Source: an uncultured Arenimonas sp. (GTDB lineage Bacteria; Pseudomonadota; Gammaproteobacteria; Xanthomonadales; Xanthomonadaceae). Taken from it: DNA of 31,837 bases. Numbering within the stretch: position 1 is the first letter of the stretch; every line of letters begins with the position of its first letter. Both the position numbers and the translations under genes were made by a program. The notes below the pieces were generated by a model, which had not been told where the DNA came from, did no database searches, and worked only from the letters and a program-made list of their open reading frames with translations. The stretch spans positions 1-31,837 of the forward strand of contig CAMLKR010000012.1 of the NCBI GenBank assembly GCA_946480565.1, given 5' to 3'. Positions 1-7,180 of this stretch are shown one piece after another.

Positions 1-984
1 CTTTCGATCCTGGACCTGGCCCCGGTCACCGAGGGCAGCACGCCCGCCCGGACCTTCGCCAATTCGCTGGACCTGGCCCGCCACGCCGAGCGCCTGGGCT
101 ACCGGCGCTACTGGCTGGCCGAACACCACAACATGCCCGGCATCGCCAGCGCCGCCACGGCCGTGCTGATCGGGCACATCGCCGCCGGAACCTCGTCCAT
201 CCGGGTCGGCTCCGGCGGCGTGATGCTGCCCAACCACGCGCCCCTGCAGGTGGCCGAGCAGTTCGGCACGCTCGGCACTCTGTTCCCTGGCCGCATCGAC
301 CTGGGCGTGGGCCGTGCCCCGGGCACCGATTCCGCCGCGGCCCGGGCGCTGCGCCGCTACTACCAGAACGCCGATCAGTTTCCGGCCGACGTCGCCGAAC
401 TGCTGGCCTATTTCGAACCGGCGCGCGAAGGCCAGGCGGTTCGCGCGGTGCCGGGCGAGGGTGTCGAGGTCGAGGCCTGGATCCTGGGCTCGAGCCTGTT
501 CGGTGCGCGCCTGGCCGCGGCCCTGGGGCTTCCGTATGCCTTCGCTTCGCATTTCGCGCCCGATGCGCTGGATACCGCAGTCGCGATCTACCGCCGCGAA
601 TTCCGCGCGTCCACGCGGCTGTCGGCGCCGCACGTGATGCTGGCCCTGAACGTGGTGGCGGCCGAGGACGATGCCGAGGCCGGCCGCCTGTTCACCACCC
701 AGCAGCAGGCCTTCGTCAACCTGCGCCGTGGCCGCCCCGGCCTGGTGCCGCCGCCGCTGGCGACGGCCGAGGCGATCCATGCCTACTGCAGCCCGCACGA
801 GAAGCTCGGCATCGACGCCGCGCTGGCCTGCGCCGTGGTCGGCAGCGTAGCGACGGTGCGGGCGGGCCTGCGCGATTTCATCCACCGCCACCGCCCGGAC
901 GAACTCATGCTGACCGCGAACATCTTCGACCATGCGGCCCGCGTCCGGTCCTTCGAACTCGCGATGGACGCCGCCCTCGGCTGA
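1..984 (+). CDS. LLM-class flavin-dependent oxidoreductase (5' truncated)
   Basis: The reading frame is open from base 1 and has no start in the window, so the N-terminus lies to the left; 327 residues are visible. The protein belongs to the bacterial luciferase-like monooxygenase family, TIM-barrel enzymes that use reduced flavin (FMNH2 or F420) to oxidise small substrates. Family hallmarks are the early stretch [13 protein letters not shown], which contains the conserved EHH near the end of strand beta2, and the stretch [20 protein letters not shown], typical of the MsnO8/YhbW-like subgroup. The stretch [10 protein letters not shown] follows. A start at the Met at base 133 would remove these conserved first strands and is not credible. 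The substrate cannot be told. It converges on the next gene, with a terminator between them that faces the other strand. Confidence 0.9.
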   Translation, partial: LSILDLAPVTEGSTPARTFANSLDLARHAERLGYRRYWLAEHHNMPGIASAATAVLIGHIAAGTSSIRVGSGGVMLPNHAPLQVAEQFGTLGTLFPGRIDLGVGRAPGTDSAAARALRRYYQNADQFPADVAELLAYFEPAREGQAVRAVPGEGVEVEAWILGSSLFGARLAAALGLPYAFASHFAPDALDTAVAIYRREFRASTRLSAPHVMLALNVVAAEDDAEAGRLFTTQQQAFVNLRRGRPGLVPPPLATAEAIHAYCSPHEKLGIDAALACAVVGSVATVRAGLRDFIHRHRPDELMLTANIFDHAARVRSFELAMDAALG

Positions 985-987
985 GGC

Positions 988-1022
988 AAAAAAGAGAAGG
1001 CCGCCCCCGGGGGAGGGCGGCC
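988..1022 (-). terminator. Rho-independent terminator of the glycine-zipper gene
   Basis: An 8-bp GC stem (GGCCGCCC at 999-1006 pairing with GGGCGGCC at 1015-1022) is followed, reading on the minus strand, by a run of six T (988-993 on the plus strand is A-rich). It lies 17 bases past the stop of the minus-strand gene at 1039. It is the only hairpin in the window that I found with a proper U-tract. Confidence 0.8.
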
Positions 1023-1038
1023 CTCGGCCACGCACGGC

Positions 1039-1701
1039 TCAACGCTGGTAGGCGACCGTCTCGTCCTGCAGGCGCACGTCCACCAGGACGCGGACGTTCC
1101 GGCCCGGACGGGTGCGGGTCACGGCCTGGTAGGACTGGCCGGCATAACGGTAGGTGATGTTGTAGCCGCCCTGGCCGGAATAGCGATTGCGGTCCTGGGT
1201 GGTGCGGCAGCGGCGGACGATTCCGCTGTCGTCGCGATAGCGGTCGTGGCCGTCGGCGGTGCCGACCTTGCTGCCGAGCATGCCGCCGATCACGGCGCCG
1301 GCCACGGTGGCCGCCGTGCGGCCGCGGCCGTCGCCAACCTGGTTGCCCACCGCGCCTCCGACCACGGCGCCGATGACGGCACCACCGACGTTGCGACGGT
1401 TGTCATCCTGGTACAGGCGGCCGTTGTCGTCGCGGTAGTAGGCGTCTTCATAGCGGTTGGACTGTTCGTTCCAGCATTCCTGGCGCTGGTAGGCGCCCGC
1501 GCGGTTGTCCAGGCGCTCGACCCGCGTCACCTGGGCCATGTCGCTGCGCGGCGAATAGTCGGCGTAGCGACCGCCATTGCGGTCGTCGTGGCGGTTGTCG
1601 TGGCGATTGTCGTAGCGCGGCGGGTCGTACTGCTGTGCGCCCACGGGCAGGGTGCCCAGGCCGGTGGCGAGGGCGAGGGAGATCAGGCTGAGGCGGTTCA
1701 T
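1039..1701 (-). CDS. Secreted glycine-zipper 2TM domain protein
   Basis: The product is a 220-residue exported protein of unknown role. Residues 1-22 form a signal peptide (hydrophobic core, probable cleavage after PVGA before QQ). A strongly charged Asp/Arg/Asn/Tyr-rich segment follows, with a short internal repeat DNRHDNRHDDR. Next comes a glycine zipper (roughly residues 105-145) made of two runs, GGAVIGAVVGGAVGNQVG and AGAVIGGMLGSKVG, as in Rick_17kDa/SlyB-like envelope proteins. The C-terminus is a short Tyr/Arg/Val-rich beta-like tail. Unlike SlyB there is no lipobox Cys after the signal peptide, so it is probably soluble or inserted in an envelope membrane rather than lipidated. A good AGGAG ribosome site precedes the ATG. 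The gene stands alone and ends in an intrinsic terminator. Function in envelope integrity is family inference only. Confidence 0.85.
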   Translation of the reverse strand: MNRLSLISLALATGLGTLPVGAQQYDPPRYDNRHDNRHDDRNGGRYADYSPRSDMAQVTRVERLDNRAGAYQRQECWNEQSNRYEDAYYRDDNGRLYQDDNRRNVGGAVIGAVVGGAVGNQVGDGRGRTAATVAGAVIGGMLGSKVGTADGHDRYRDDSGIVRRCRTTQDRNRYSGQGGYNITYRYAGQSYQAVTRTRPGRNVRVLVDVRLQDETVAYQR

Positions 1702-1767
1702 GCTGCGGTACTCCTGGCGCGAGGGCGCGCCGATGCGGTCGTGCCGACGGTGTATCGGCAGGTGCCC

Positions 1768-1773
1768 AGGCTA
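1768..1773 (-). promoter_or_regulatory. Possible -10 box for the glycine-zipper gene
   Basis: On the minus strand TAGCCT lies about 67 bases before the ATG at 1701. No convincing -35 is present; that position is covered by the palindrome at 1793-1812. Confidence 0.25.
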
Positions 1774-1792
1774 GGCCGGGCTGGTCGGGAAG

Positions 1793-1812
1793 TCGGTGCG
1801 CTGTCGCACCGA
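1793..1812. repeat. Perfect 8-bp inverted repeat, operator-like
   Basis: TCGGTGCG and CGCACCGA are separated by four bases (CTGT). It sits in the 215-base divergent gap between the glycine-zipper gene and the RIO-like kinase gene, where a -35 box for the minus-strand promoter would be expected. It could be an operator or an RNA hairpin; no matching second copy was noticed in the window. Confidence 0.4.
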
Positions 1813-1881
1813 GCGGGCCACCGTGTCCCTGCCGGTGCGTCCCCGTTCACCTTCCGGCCGCGGCCTGGCCCCCGGGCGCGT

Positions 1882-1887
1882 CATAAT
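1882..1887 (+). promoter_or_regulatory. Probable -10 box for the RIO-like kinase gene
   Basis: CATAAT matches the sigma70 -10 consensus in five of six positions and would give a leader of about 24 bases before the ATG at 1917. No good -35 box is seen upstream. Confidence 0.4.
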
Positions 1888-1916
1888 GGCGCCTTGCCGC
1901 GGACGACCTCCATTAC

Positions 1917-2771
1917 ATGAAGACCCCCAAGGGCCTGCAGCCCCTGATCGACGACGGCGTCATCGACGAGGTGTTGCGCCCGCTCAAGAGCGGCAAGGAA
2001 GCCTCGGTCTACGTCGTGCGCTCCGGCGACCGGGTGCTCTGCGCCAAGGTCTACAAGGACATGGCCCAGCGCAGCTTCCAGGCCCGCGTGGTCTACCAGG
2101 AAGGCCGCAAGGTGCGCGGCAGCCGCCAGCAGCGGGCGATGGGCAAGGCCACCAAGTTCGGCAAGCGCGAGGCCGAGACCGCGTGGAAGAACACCGAGGT
2201 GGACGCGCTCTACCGCCTGGCCGAGGCCGGCGTGAACGTGCCGCGGCCGCATGGCCACTTCCACGGCGTGCTGCTGATGGACCTGGTCACCGACGCCGAC
2301 GGCCACAGCGCGCCGCGGCTGGGCGAGGTCGAACTCGAGCCGGACCAGGCGCGCGGCTACCATGGGCGCCTGGTGCGGGACGTGGTGCGCATGCTCTGCC
2401 TGGGCCTGGTCCACGGCGACCTGTCCGAATACAACGTGCTGGTGGCCGCCGACGGCCCCGTGCTGATCGACTTCCCGCAGGTGCTCAGCGCCACCGGCAA
2501 CAATGCCGCGCGCGCCCTGCTGCTGCGCGACGTGCACAACGTGCGCGACAGCCTGGCCCGGTTCGCCCCCGAGCTCGCCGACAGCCACTTCGGCGAAGAG
2601 ATGTGGGCGCTTTACGAGAAGGGCGAGCTGCGCCCCGACAGCGCGCTCACCGGCCGCTTCGTGTTCGAAGAGGGTGACGCGGACGTGGACGCCGTGCTCC
2701 ACTCGATCGAGGATGCCCGCCAGGAGGCGATCATCCGCCAGCAGGGCCGCGAGGCGGCCGAGCAGGACTGA
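1917..2771 (+). CDS. RIO1-like serine protein kinase
   Basis: This 284-residue cytoplasmic protein has the RIO kinase fold. Visible landmarks are a nucleotide-binding stretch SGKEASVY (residues 25-32) in place of a glycine loop, the ATP-anchoring Lys44 in CAKVYK, the RIO catalytic loop VHGDLSEYNVL with Asp168 and Asn173, and the metal-binding LIDFPQ with Asp185. RIO kinases typically have IDxxQ here instead of DFG. Archaeal and eukaryotic RIO1/RIO2 act in small-subunit ribosome maturation; in bacteria the role is poorly defined. The start is the ATG after a CATAAT box; no strong Shine-Dalgarno is seen. The C-terminal tail is acidic and helical. It is followed after 19 bases by a tiny membrane-peptide gene. 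Confidence 0.9.
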   Translation: MKTPKGLQPLIDDGVIDEVLRPLKSGKEASVYVVRSGDRVLCAKVYKDMAQRSFQARVVYQEGRKVRGSRQQRAMGKATKFGKREAETAWKNTEVDALYRLAEAGVNVPRPHGHFHGVLLMDLVTDADGHSAPRLGEVELEPDQARGYHGRLVRDVVRMLCLGLVHGDLSEYNVLVAADGPVLIDFPQVLSATGNNAARALLLRDVHNVRDSLARFAPELADSHFGEEMWALYEKGELRPDSALTGRFVFEEGDADVDAVLHSIEDARQEAIIRQQGREAAEQD

Positions 2772-2790
2772 CCGGAGGCCGCGAAGCGCC

Positions 2791-2889
2791 ATGAAACGAC
2801 GACTGATCCTCGCGGCATTGATCCTTCTGGCCTGGCTGGCCTTCTTCGCCTGGCAGGGGCGCAGCATCTCCGCCCTGACCGGGGCCTGA
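2791..2889 (+). CDS. 32-residue single-pass membrane peptide
   Basis: A short reading frame starts at an ATG 12 bases after a GGAGG ribosome site and encodes 32 residues: a basic N-terminus MKRR, one hydrophobic helix (LILAALILLAWLAFFAW, about residues 5-21) and a polar tail. This is the pattern of a real small membrane protein with the N-terminus inside. It follows the RIO-like kinase gene by 19 bases and is probably co-transcribed. I do not recognise a family. The composition of the helix and the ribosome site argue for translation, but a chance ORF cannot be excluded. Confidence 0.5.
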   Translation: MKRRLILAALILLAWLAFFAWQGRSISALTGA

Positions 2890-2925
2890 GCGCGCGCGCT
2901 GGCGGCCGGTCGGTCGCCGCTGCGG

Positions 2926-4383
2926 TTAGTCCAGCGGAAAACCGAGCAGGCGGCCCTCCAGCGTGCTGACGACCACGGTGTCGCCCGCCGCGGCCGGCGA
3001 TCCGGCGATGCCCCATTGGTGCGCCCCCGAATCCGCCAGCGGCCAGCGCCGGAGCAGGGCGCCGCTCCGGCGGTCCAGCACGCTGAAGCTGGCGGCGTGG
3101 TCGATGAAATAGGGTTTGCCGCCGGCCACGCCGACGTAGATCCGGTCGCCGACCACCAGCGGCGTTCCCCAGGTCCAGCCGTGGACGTCGGTGCGCCAGA
3201 ACACGCGGCCGCTGGCCGGATCGATGGCGCTTACGCGGCGCAGGTCGGACGAGCCGATGTAGATGACGCCGTCCACCACCACCGGCGTCGCTTCGACCCA
3301 GGAGCCCCAGAAGTAGAGGCGCCATGCCTGCGCGCCGGTGGCGGCGTCGAGCGAGTACAGCCCGCCGCCCCGGTTTCCGACCAGCACGCGGCCGGCATGG
3401 ACCACCGGACGCGCATCGATGTCGGCCCCGGTGTCGAAGACCCACTCGGACTTTCCCGTCCGGCGGTCCAGGGCATGCACCTTGCCGCCGGCGGCACCGA
3501 AGATCACCTGGGTGCCGTGGATGGCCGCGCCGTTGCGGATTTTTCCGGCCGCCTCGAAGCGCCAGCGCCGTTCGCCGGTGGCGGCGTCGATGGCATGGAA
3601 GCCCCCGTCGCCGGCGCCGATGTACACGACGCCGTCCGCCAGCACCGGTGCAGGCGCCTGCCAGTCCCAGTCGAACAGGGCCGGGTGCGGCAGCACCCGG
3701 GGCACCGCCGCGTCGCCCAGGTCGGCGCGCCACACCGGCCGCCCGTCGGCGCGCGCTAGCTTGTGCAGGAAACCGTCGCTGGCGACATAGACCGCGTCGT
3801 CCGTGACCAGGGCATCGCCGTAGAGGGGGCGGCCGACGCCCTGCGTCCATCGCAGGCGGCCGTCGCGTGCATCCACGGCGTTTACCGTGCCGCCGCTGGT
3901 GCCGACGTAGGCGATGCCGTCGCGGACCACGGGCGAGGCATGGATCTGGCCGCCGAGCCGGATCTCCCAGCGCGGGCCCGGGCCGGTCGGGACGGCGGGC
4001 AGCGGCGCGGGCTGCGGAAGCGTTTCCACGCGCTCGAACCGGGCGGGACTGTCGGGACCGGGGTAGTGGCCCACCAGGGCGCCGTCGCGCAGCGTCAGCG
4101 ACAGCGCGAGTCCCTCGTGGCTGATGCCGTCGCCGTCGCGATGCACGTCGCCCCCCGGATCGGCTCCGTAGTAATTCGACACCGGCTGGGTCAAGCGCAG
4201 GCGCAGGGTTCCCTTCGCATCGCGCAGGAACTCCAGGCCGACCTCGACCCGCTCGCGGTCGCTGCCGACCCGGCCCAGCCAACGCCCTTCGACCGGGTCG
4301 GCGGCGGACACCGTGGACAGCCAGAGCAGCGTGACCAGGCATGCAACGAAACGCGGAAGGGGCGGGGCGAACGAGGGCGACAT
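2926..4383 (-). CDS. Secreted PQQ-binding-like beta-propeller protein
   Basis: The product is a 485-residue exported protein. Residues 1-28 are a signal peptide (hydrophobic CLVTLLWLSTVSA before ADPVEG). A small N-terminal beta domain (about 30-120) follows. The rest is a beta-propeller with repeated blades of the type SPVVRDGIAYVGTSGGTVNAVDARDGRLRW, at least six copies, each with the G-x-V/I-Y-x-G and ALD/AID-x-x-x-G-x-x-x-W signatures of PQQ-like or BamB-like repeats. No cytochrome c motif or clear quinoprotein dehydrogenase active-site set is visible, so an enzymatic role is unproven; scaffold or binding roles are equally possible. A GGAGG site precedes the ATG. The gene is divergent from the response regulator gene. 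Confidence 0.85.
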   Translation of the reverse strand: MSPSFAPPLPRFVACLVTLLWLSTVSAADPVEGRWLGRVGSDRERVEVGLEFLRDAKGTLRLRLTQPVSNYYGADPGGDVHRDGDGISHEGLALSLTLRDGALVGHYPGPDSPARFERVETLPQPAPLPAVPTGPGPRWEIRLGGQIHASPVVRDGIAYVGTSGGTVNAVDARDGRLRWTQGVGRPLYGDALVTDDAVYVASDGFLHKLARADGRPVWRADLGDAAVPRVLPHPALFDWDWQAPAPVLADGVVYIGAGDGGFHAIDAATGERRWRFEAAGKIRNGAAIHGTQVIFGAAGGKVHALDRRTGKSEWVFDTGADIDARPVVHAGRVLVGNRGGGLYSLDAATGAQAWRLYFWGSWVEATPVVVDGVIYIGSSDLRRVSAIDPASGRVFWRTDVHGWTWGTPLVVGDRIYVGVAGGKPYFIDHAASFSVLDRRSGALLRRWPLADSGAHQWGIAGSPAAAGDTVVVSTLEGRLLGFPLD

Positions 4384-4560
4384 GGCGGGCCTCCGGTGGG
4401 GTCAGGCCACGATAGGCGCGCGGCGTCGCCAGTCCCCATGCCGGAAGTGGCTGGCGCCGCATGCCCCGGCCGCCGGATTTGGCGGTTTCCGTGCCGGGCC
4501 TGTCCAATGCCCGGGCCGGGTTTTGTGACCGCCTCGGTGGGCGTGCGGCCCGGCTTGGGC

Positions 4561-4566
4561 TAGATT
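4561..4566 (+). promoter_or_regulatory. Possible -10 box for the response regulator gene
   Basis: TAGATT lies 32 bases before the ATG at 4599, with a purine-rich ribosome site (GGAAGGGGGAG) between. No matching -35 box at the right distance. Confidence 0.3.
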
Positions 4567-4598
4567 GCGGGAGTCAACCGGCCCGGAAGGGGGAGTGA

Positions 4599-5852
4599 AT
4601 GGGCGGCGAGTCCGGCGCGAAGGCGCGCATCCTGGTCGTGGACGACTCCAAGCTGATGCGCAAGGCCGCGCTGAAGATGCTGGGCGACGAGTTCGACGTC
4701 GTCACCGCCGACGACGGCGTCGAGGCCTGGGACCTGCTGGAGCAGGACGCTTCGATCCGGGTCGTGTTCACCGACCTCAACATGCCGCGCCTGGACGGCT
4801 ACGAGCTGCTCAGGCGCGTGCGTGCCGCCGCGGACCCGGGCGTGCAGGGCCTGCCCGTCATCGTCGTCACCGGCGCCGAGAATGACGAGGCCGCGCGCAT
4901 GCAGGCGCTGGACACCGGCGCCACCGATTTCATCACCAAACCCTTCACCACCAGCGACCTCGTGGCCCGCGCCCGCGCCCACGCCACCCACCAGCGCGTG
5001 ACCCGCGAGCTGCAGGCGCAGTCCATGGTCGACAGCCTGACCGGCCTGGCCAACAAGGCCGGCCTGCTCGACCGGCTGCAGCAGGACATCGCCTACGCCC
5101 GCCGCCACAACCAGCCGCTGAGCCTGGTGCGGCTGGAGATCGAGGATTTCCGCCGCTTCTTCCTCTACTACGGCCGCGAACTGGCCGATGCCCTGGTGCT
5201 GCAGGTCGCGCGCCTGGTCCGCGCCCGCATCCGCAAGGAGGACACCGCGGCCCGCATCGGCCTGGGCGGATTCGCGCTGTCGCTGCCGGGCGGCCAGGCC
5301 GAGGGCATCGCCGGGATGATCGAGCGCCTGCGCATCGAGATCAGCGCGCAGGCGCCGCGGGATGAAGACGGCAAGATGATCGAGGTCGCGCTGCGCGCCG
5401 CGGTGCTGGCCCCGGACCTGGGCGGCGGGCCCGGCGCCCAGGCGGTGTTCGATCAGTGCCAGGCGCTGCTGGAGGCCACCGCCGTCGCATTGCCCGCGCC
5501 GAGGGAATCGGCTGCACCGGAGTCGCCGCCGCCGGCGGTGGTCGTCGTGGAGATCGCCGCGCCTGTCCCGGTGGCGCCGGACGCCGTTGCCGAGCCGGTG
5601 GCCGAACCCGCTGCGCCGTCCGCGCCACCGGCGCCCGCACCTGCACCCGCACCCGCACCCGCCGCGGCGGCAGCGCCCGCCCCGGCCGAACCGCTGCGCC
5701 TGGACCCGCTGTTCGACCAGCTGGCGCGAGGCGACAGCCAGCCGATCCTGCAGAAGCTGCCGTTGGTGATCGCGCGCCTGCTGCCCTTGTTCCGCCTGCT
5801 GGGCCCGAACCAGCGCGCCCAGCTGATCCAGTTCCTTCAGAAGCTCGGTTAG
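4599..5852 (+). CDS. Response regulator with degenerate GGDEF domain
   Basis: This 417-residue protein has four parts. Residues 10-130 are a complete CheY-like receiver domain: acidic pair Asp15/Asp16, phosphorylation site Asp59 in FTDLNMP, Thr91 and Lys114 in TKPF. Residues about 145-290 are a GGDEF-type domain that starts with the usual DSLTGLANK. Its signature is GLGGF (221-225), so the two acidic catalytic positions are Gly223 and Gly224 and cyclase activity is not expected. An RxxD motif (Arg212-Asp215) lies exactly five residues before the signature, the place of the c-di-GMP inhibitory site. Residues about 300-365 form an Ala/Pro-rich linker, and a conserved-looking helical end (about 370-417, LDPLFDQLARGD onward) closes the protein. 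It is likely a phosphorylation-controlled c-di-GMP receptor, which is inference. No histidine kinase gene is adjacent. Confidence 0.88.
   Translation: MGGESGAKARILVVDDSKLMRKAALKMLGDEFDVVTADDGVEAWDLLEQDASIRVVFTDLNMPRLDGYELLRRVRAAADPGVQGLPVIVVTGAENDEAARMQALDTGATDFITKPFTTSDLVARARAHATHQRVTRELQAQSMVDSLTGLANKAGLLDRLQQDIAYARRHNQPLSLVRLEIEDFRRFFLYYGRELADALVLQVARLVRARIRKEDTAARIGLGGFALSLPGGQAEGIAGMIERLRIEISAQAPRDEDGKMIEVALRAAVLAPDLGGGPGAQAVFDQCQALLEATAVALPAPRESAAPESPPPAVVVVEIAAPVPVAPDAVAEPVAEPAAPSAPPAPAPAPAPAPAAAAAPAPAEPLRLDPLFDQLARGDSQPILQKLPLVIARLLPLFRLLGPNQRAQLIQFLQKLG
5631..5660. repeat. Hexanucleotide tandem repeat in the Pro-Ala linker
   Basis: Five consecutive units of the form GCNCCY encode alternating Ala-Pro in the linker of the response regulator gene. 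In-frame slippage would alter linker length without breaking the frame. Confidence 0.7.
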
Positions 5853-6688
5853 GCCGGGTCCATCACCCGCGCCAGTCCCGAGACGCGGATCGAGCCGCCG
5901 CGCTCCGGGCCGATGTCGGCGCGCAGCCGCGAACGCTGGCCCATGTCCTCGCCCTGCACCAGGGTGATGGCGCCGCCGTGCGGCCAGTCCAGGTCCCTCA
6001 GGTAGCCGGCGAGGGCGGCGGTGGAGGCGCCGGTGGCGGGGTCCTCGTAGACGCCGCCGGAGGCGAAGGCGTTGCGGGTATGGAAGTGGCGCTCGTTCTC
6101 GGCGAACGCCAGCGCGATGGTGACCAGCCCGGCCCGATCCATCAGCCGGCGGCCCGCGTCCAGGTCGTAGGACATCGCGCGCAGGGCCCCGCGGTCGCGC
6201 AGCGCCAGCAGCAGGTGGTCGGCGCCGCCGTGGACGCGGGCGGGCGGCAGGCGCGGGTCGAGGTCACCCGGCTTGTAGCCGAACAGCGCCAGCGCGTCGG
6301 CCACCAGTTCCGGTGGCGCCGCTTCGCTGCGGGTCGGCGGCGACTGCAGGGCCGCGGCGAACCGGCCGTCCGGCTCACGGCGGCCTTCGACGGTGATGCG
6401 GGCCTGGTTGAGCGTCAGCGCGTACACGCCGTCGCCATGGTCCATCGCCAGCGCCGCGCCCAGGGCGATGGTGGCGTGGCCGCAGAAGGGCACCTCCGAT
6501 TCCGGCGAGAAGTAGCGGACGCGGAAACCATCGCCGACCGGTGCCGCGAACGCGGTTTCCGAAAAACCGACCTCGGCGGCGATGCGCTGCATGGCCGCCG
6601 CATCGGGCAGGTCGCGGGAAAGGTGCACGCCGGCGGGGTTGCCGCCGGTGGGGCCATCGGAGAAGGCGGCGATGCGGCGAAGGCTCAT
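5849..6688 (-). CDS. PhzF family isomerase/epimerase-like protein
   Basis: The 279-residue product belongs to the PhzF family, two-lobed proteins related to diaminopimelate epimerase. The family contains the phenazine enzyme PhzF and many proteins of unknown reaction. Motifs seen are the N-terminal FSDGPTGGNPAGV, the presumed catalytic Glu44 in GFSETAF, SPESEVPFCGHATIA, and the C-terminal EDPATGASTAALAGYL. No other phenazine gene is near, so a phenazine role is unlikely. Start: the ATG at 6688 begins right at the conserved MSLRRIAAFSD; a longer reading to 6814 adds unrelated sequence. Its stop overlaps the stop of the convergent response regulator gene by four bases (TTAG). Confidence 0.9.
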   Translation of the reverse strand: MSLRRIAAFSDGPTGGNPAGVHLSRDLPDAAAMQRIAAEVGFSETAFAAPVGDGFRVRYFSPESEVPFCGHATIALGAALAMDHGDGVYALTLNQARITVEGRREPDGRFAAALQSPPTRSEAAPPELVADALALFGYKPGDLDPRLPPARVHGGADHLLLALRDRGALRAMSYDLDAGRRLMDRAGLVTIALAFAENERHFHTRNAFASGGVYEDPATGASTAALAGYLRDLDWPHGGAITLVQGEDMGQRSRLRADIGPERGGSIRVSGLARVMDPA

Positions 6689-6838
6689 GGGCTGGATCCG
6701 GTTTTGTCTGCGCCCATCATGGTGTCGGCGACTGTTCGGGGAAGCCCCGTGGCCGCAACAGTGTGGAGCCGTGCCGACCGCCCGGTCCGACGGTGCCGGG
6801 GACCCCAGGCGCAAGGCACGCGGATCGCGGCGCGCGGG

Positions 6839-7180
6839 TCAGGTCGGCAAGGGGGCGGTCGCGCGCGCGGCATCCTCGCGGACAGCGCGGCAGTACGGGC
6901 CCGCCATCAGGAAGCGCCGGCAGGCCTGCGGACGCAGCGCGTAGATGCCGCAGCGGCCGTCGTCGGCCAGCGCCACGCAATAGCCGTCGGCGCGGTGCGC
7001 CATCGAGCGCAGGCCGCCGGCGCCCGTGGCGACCAGTTCGGCCGGCACCGCCTCGTCGCCCGGCGTCAGCACCACCGTCAGGCGGCAGCACAGGCCGGTG
7101 CAGGTGTCGCAGTGCGCGGCCGGCTCCGGCGCGGGGCGGCTTCCGATCAGGCGCGGTGCGGGACCGGGCAGGGGTTTCAT
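6839..7180 (-). CDS. YkgJ family cysteine-cluster protein
   Basis: A 113-residue small cytoplasmic protein with the CxxCxxxCC cluster (Cys24, Cys27, Cys31, Cys32) and the second half of the family pattern: Cys68, then DGRCGIY with Cys77, RPQACRRF with Cys87, and Cys97. This is the zinc/iron-chelating YkgJ (CxxCxxCC) family, for which metal or Fe-S cluster binding is predicted and the role is unknown. The start is fixed by an ATGA overlap with the stop of the upstream methyltransferase gene, which implies translational coupling. A functional link, such as maturation or repair of a metal-containing partner, is inference. Confidence 0.88.
   Translation of the reverse strand: MKPLPGPAPRLIGSRPAPEPAAHCDTCTGLCCRLTVVLTPGDEAVPAELVATGAGGLRSMAHRADGYCVALADDGRCGIYALRPQACRRFLMAGPYCRAVREDAARATAPLPT

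Noticed and set aside
1592..1624. Short direct repeat in the glycine-zipper gene taken as a CRISPR or mobile repeat
   Set aside because: It encodes the DNRHDNRHDDR repeat and has no spacer structure.
1246..1920. Long plus-strand open frame opposite the glycine-zipper gene
   Set aside because: Low-complexity Ala/Val/Gly shadow of the opposite strand; the minus-strand frame has signal peptide, domain, ribosome site and terminator.
5849..6688. Phenazine biosynthesis locus suggested by the PhzF-like protein
   Set aside because: No other phenazine genes nearby; the PhzF family is mostly unrelated to phenazine.
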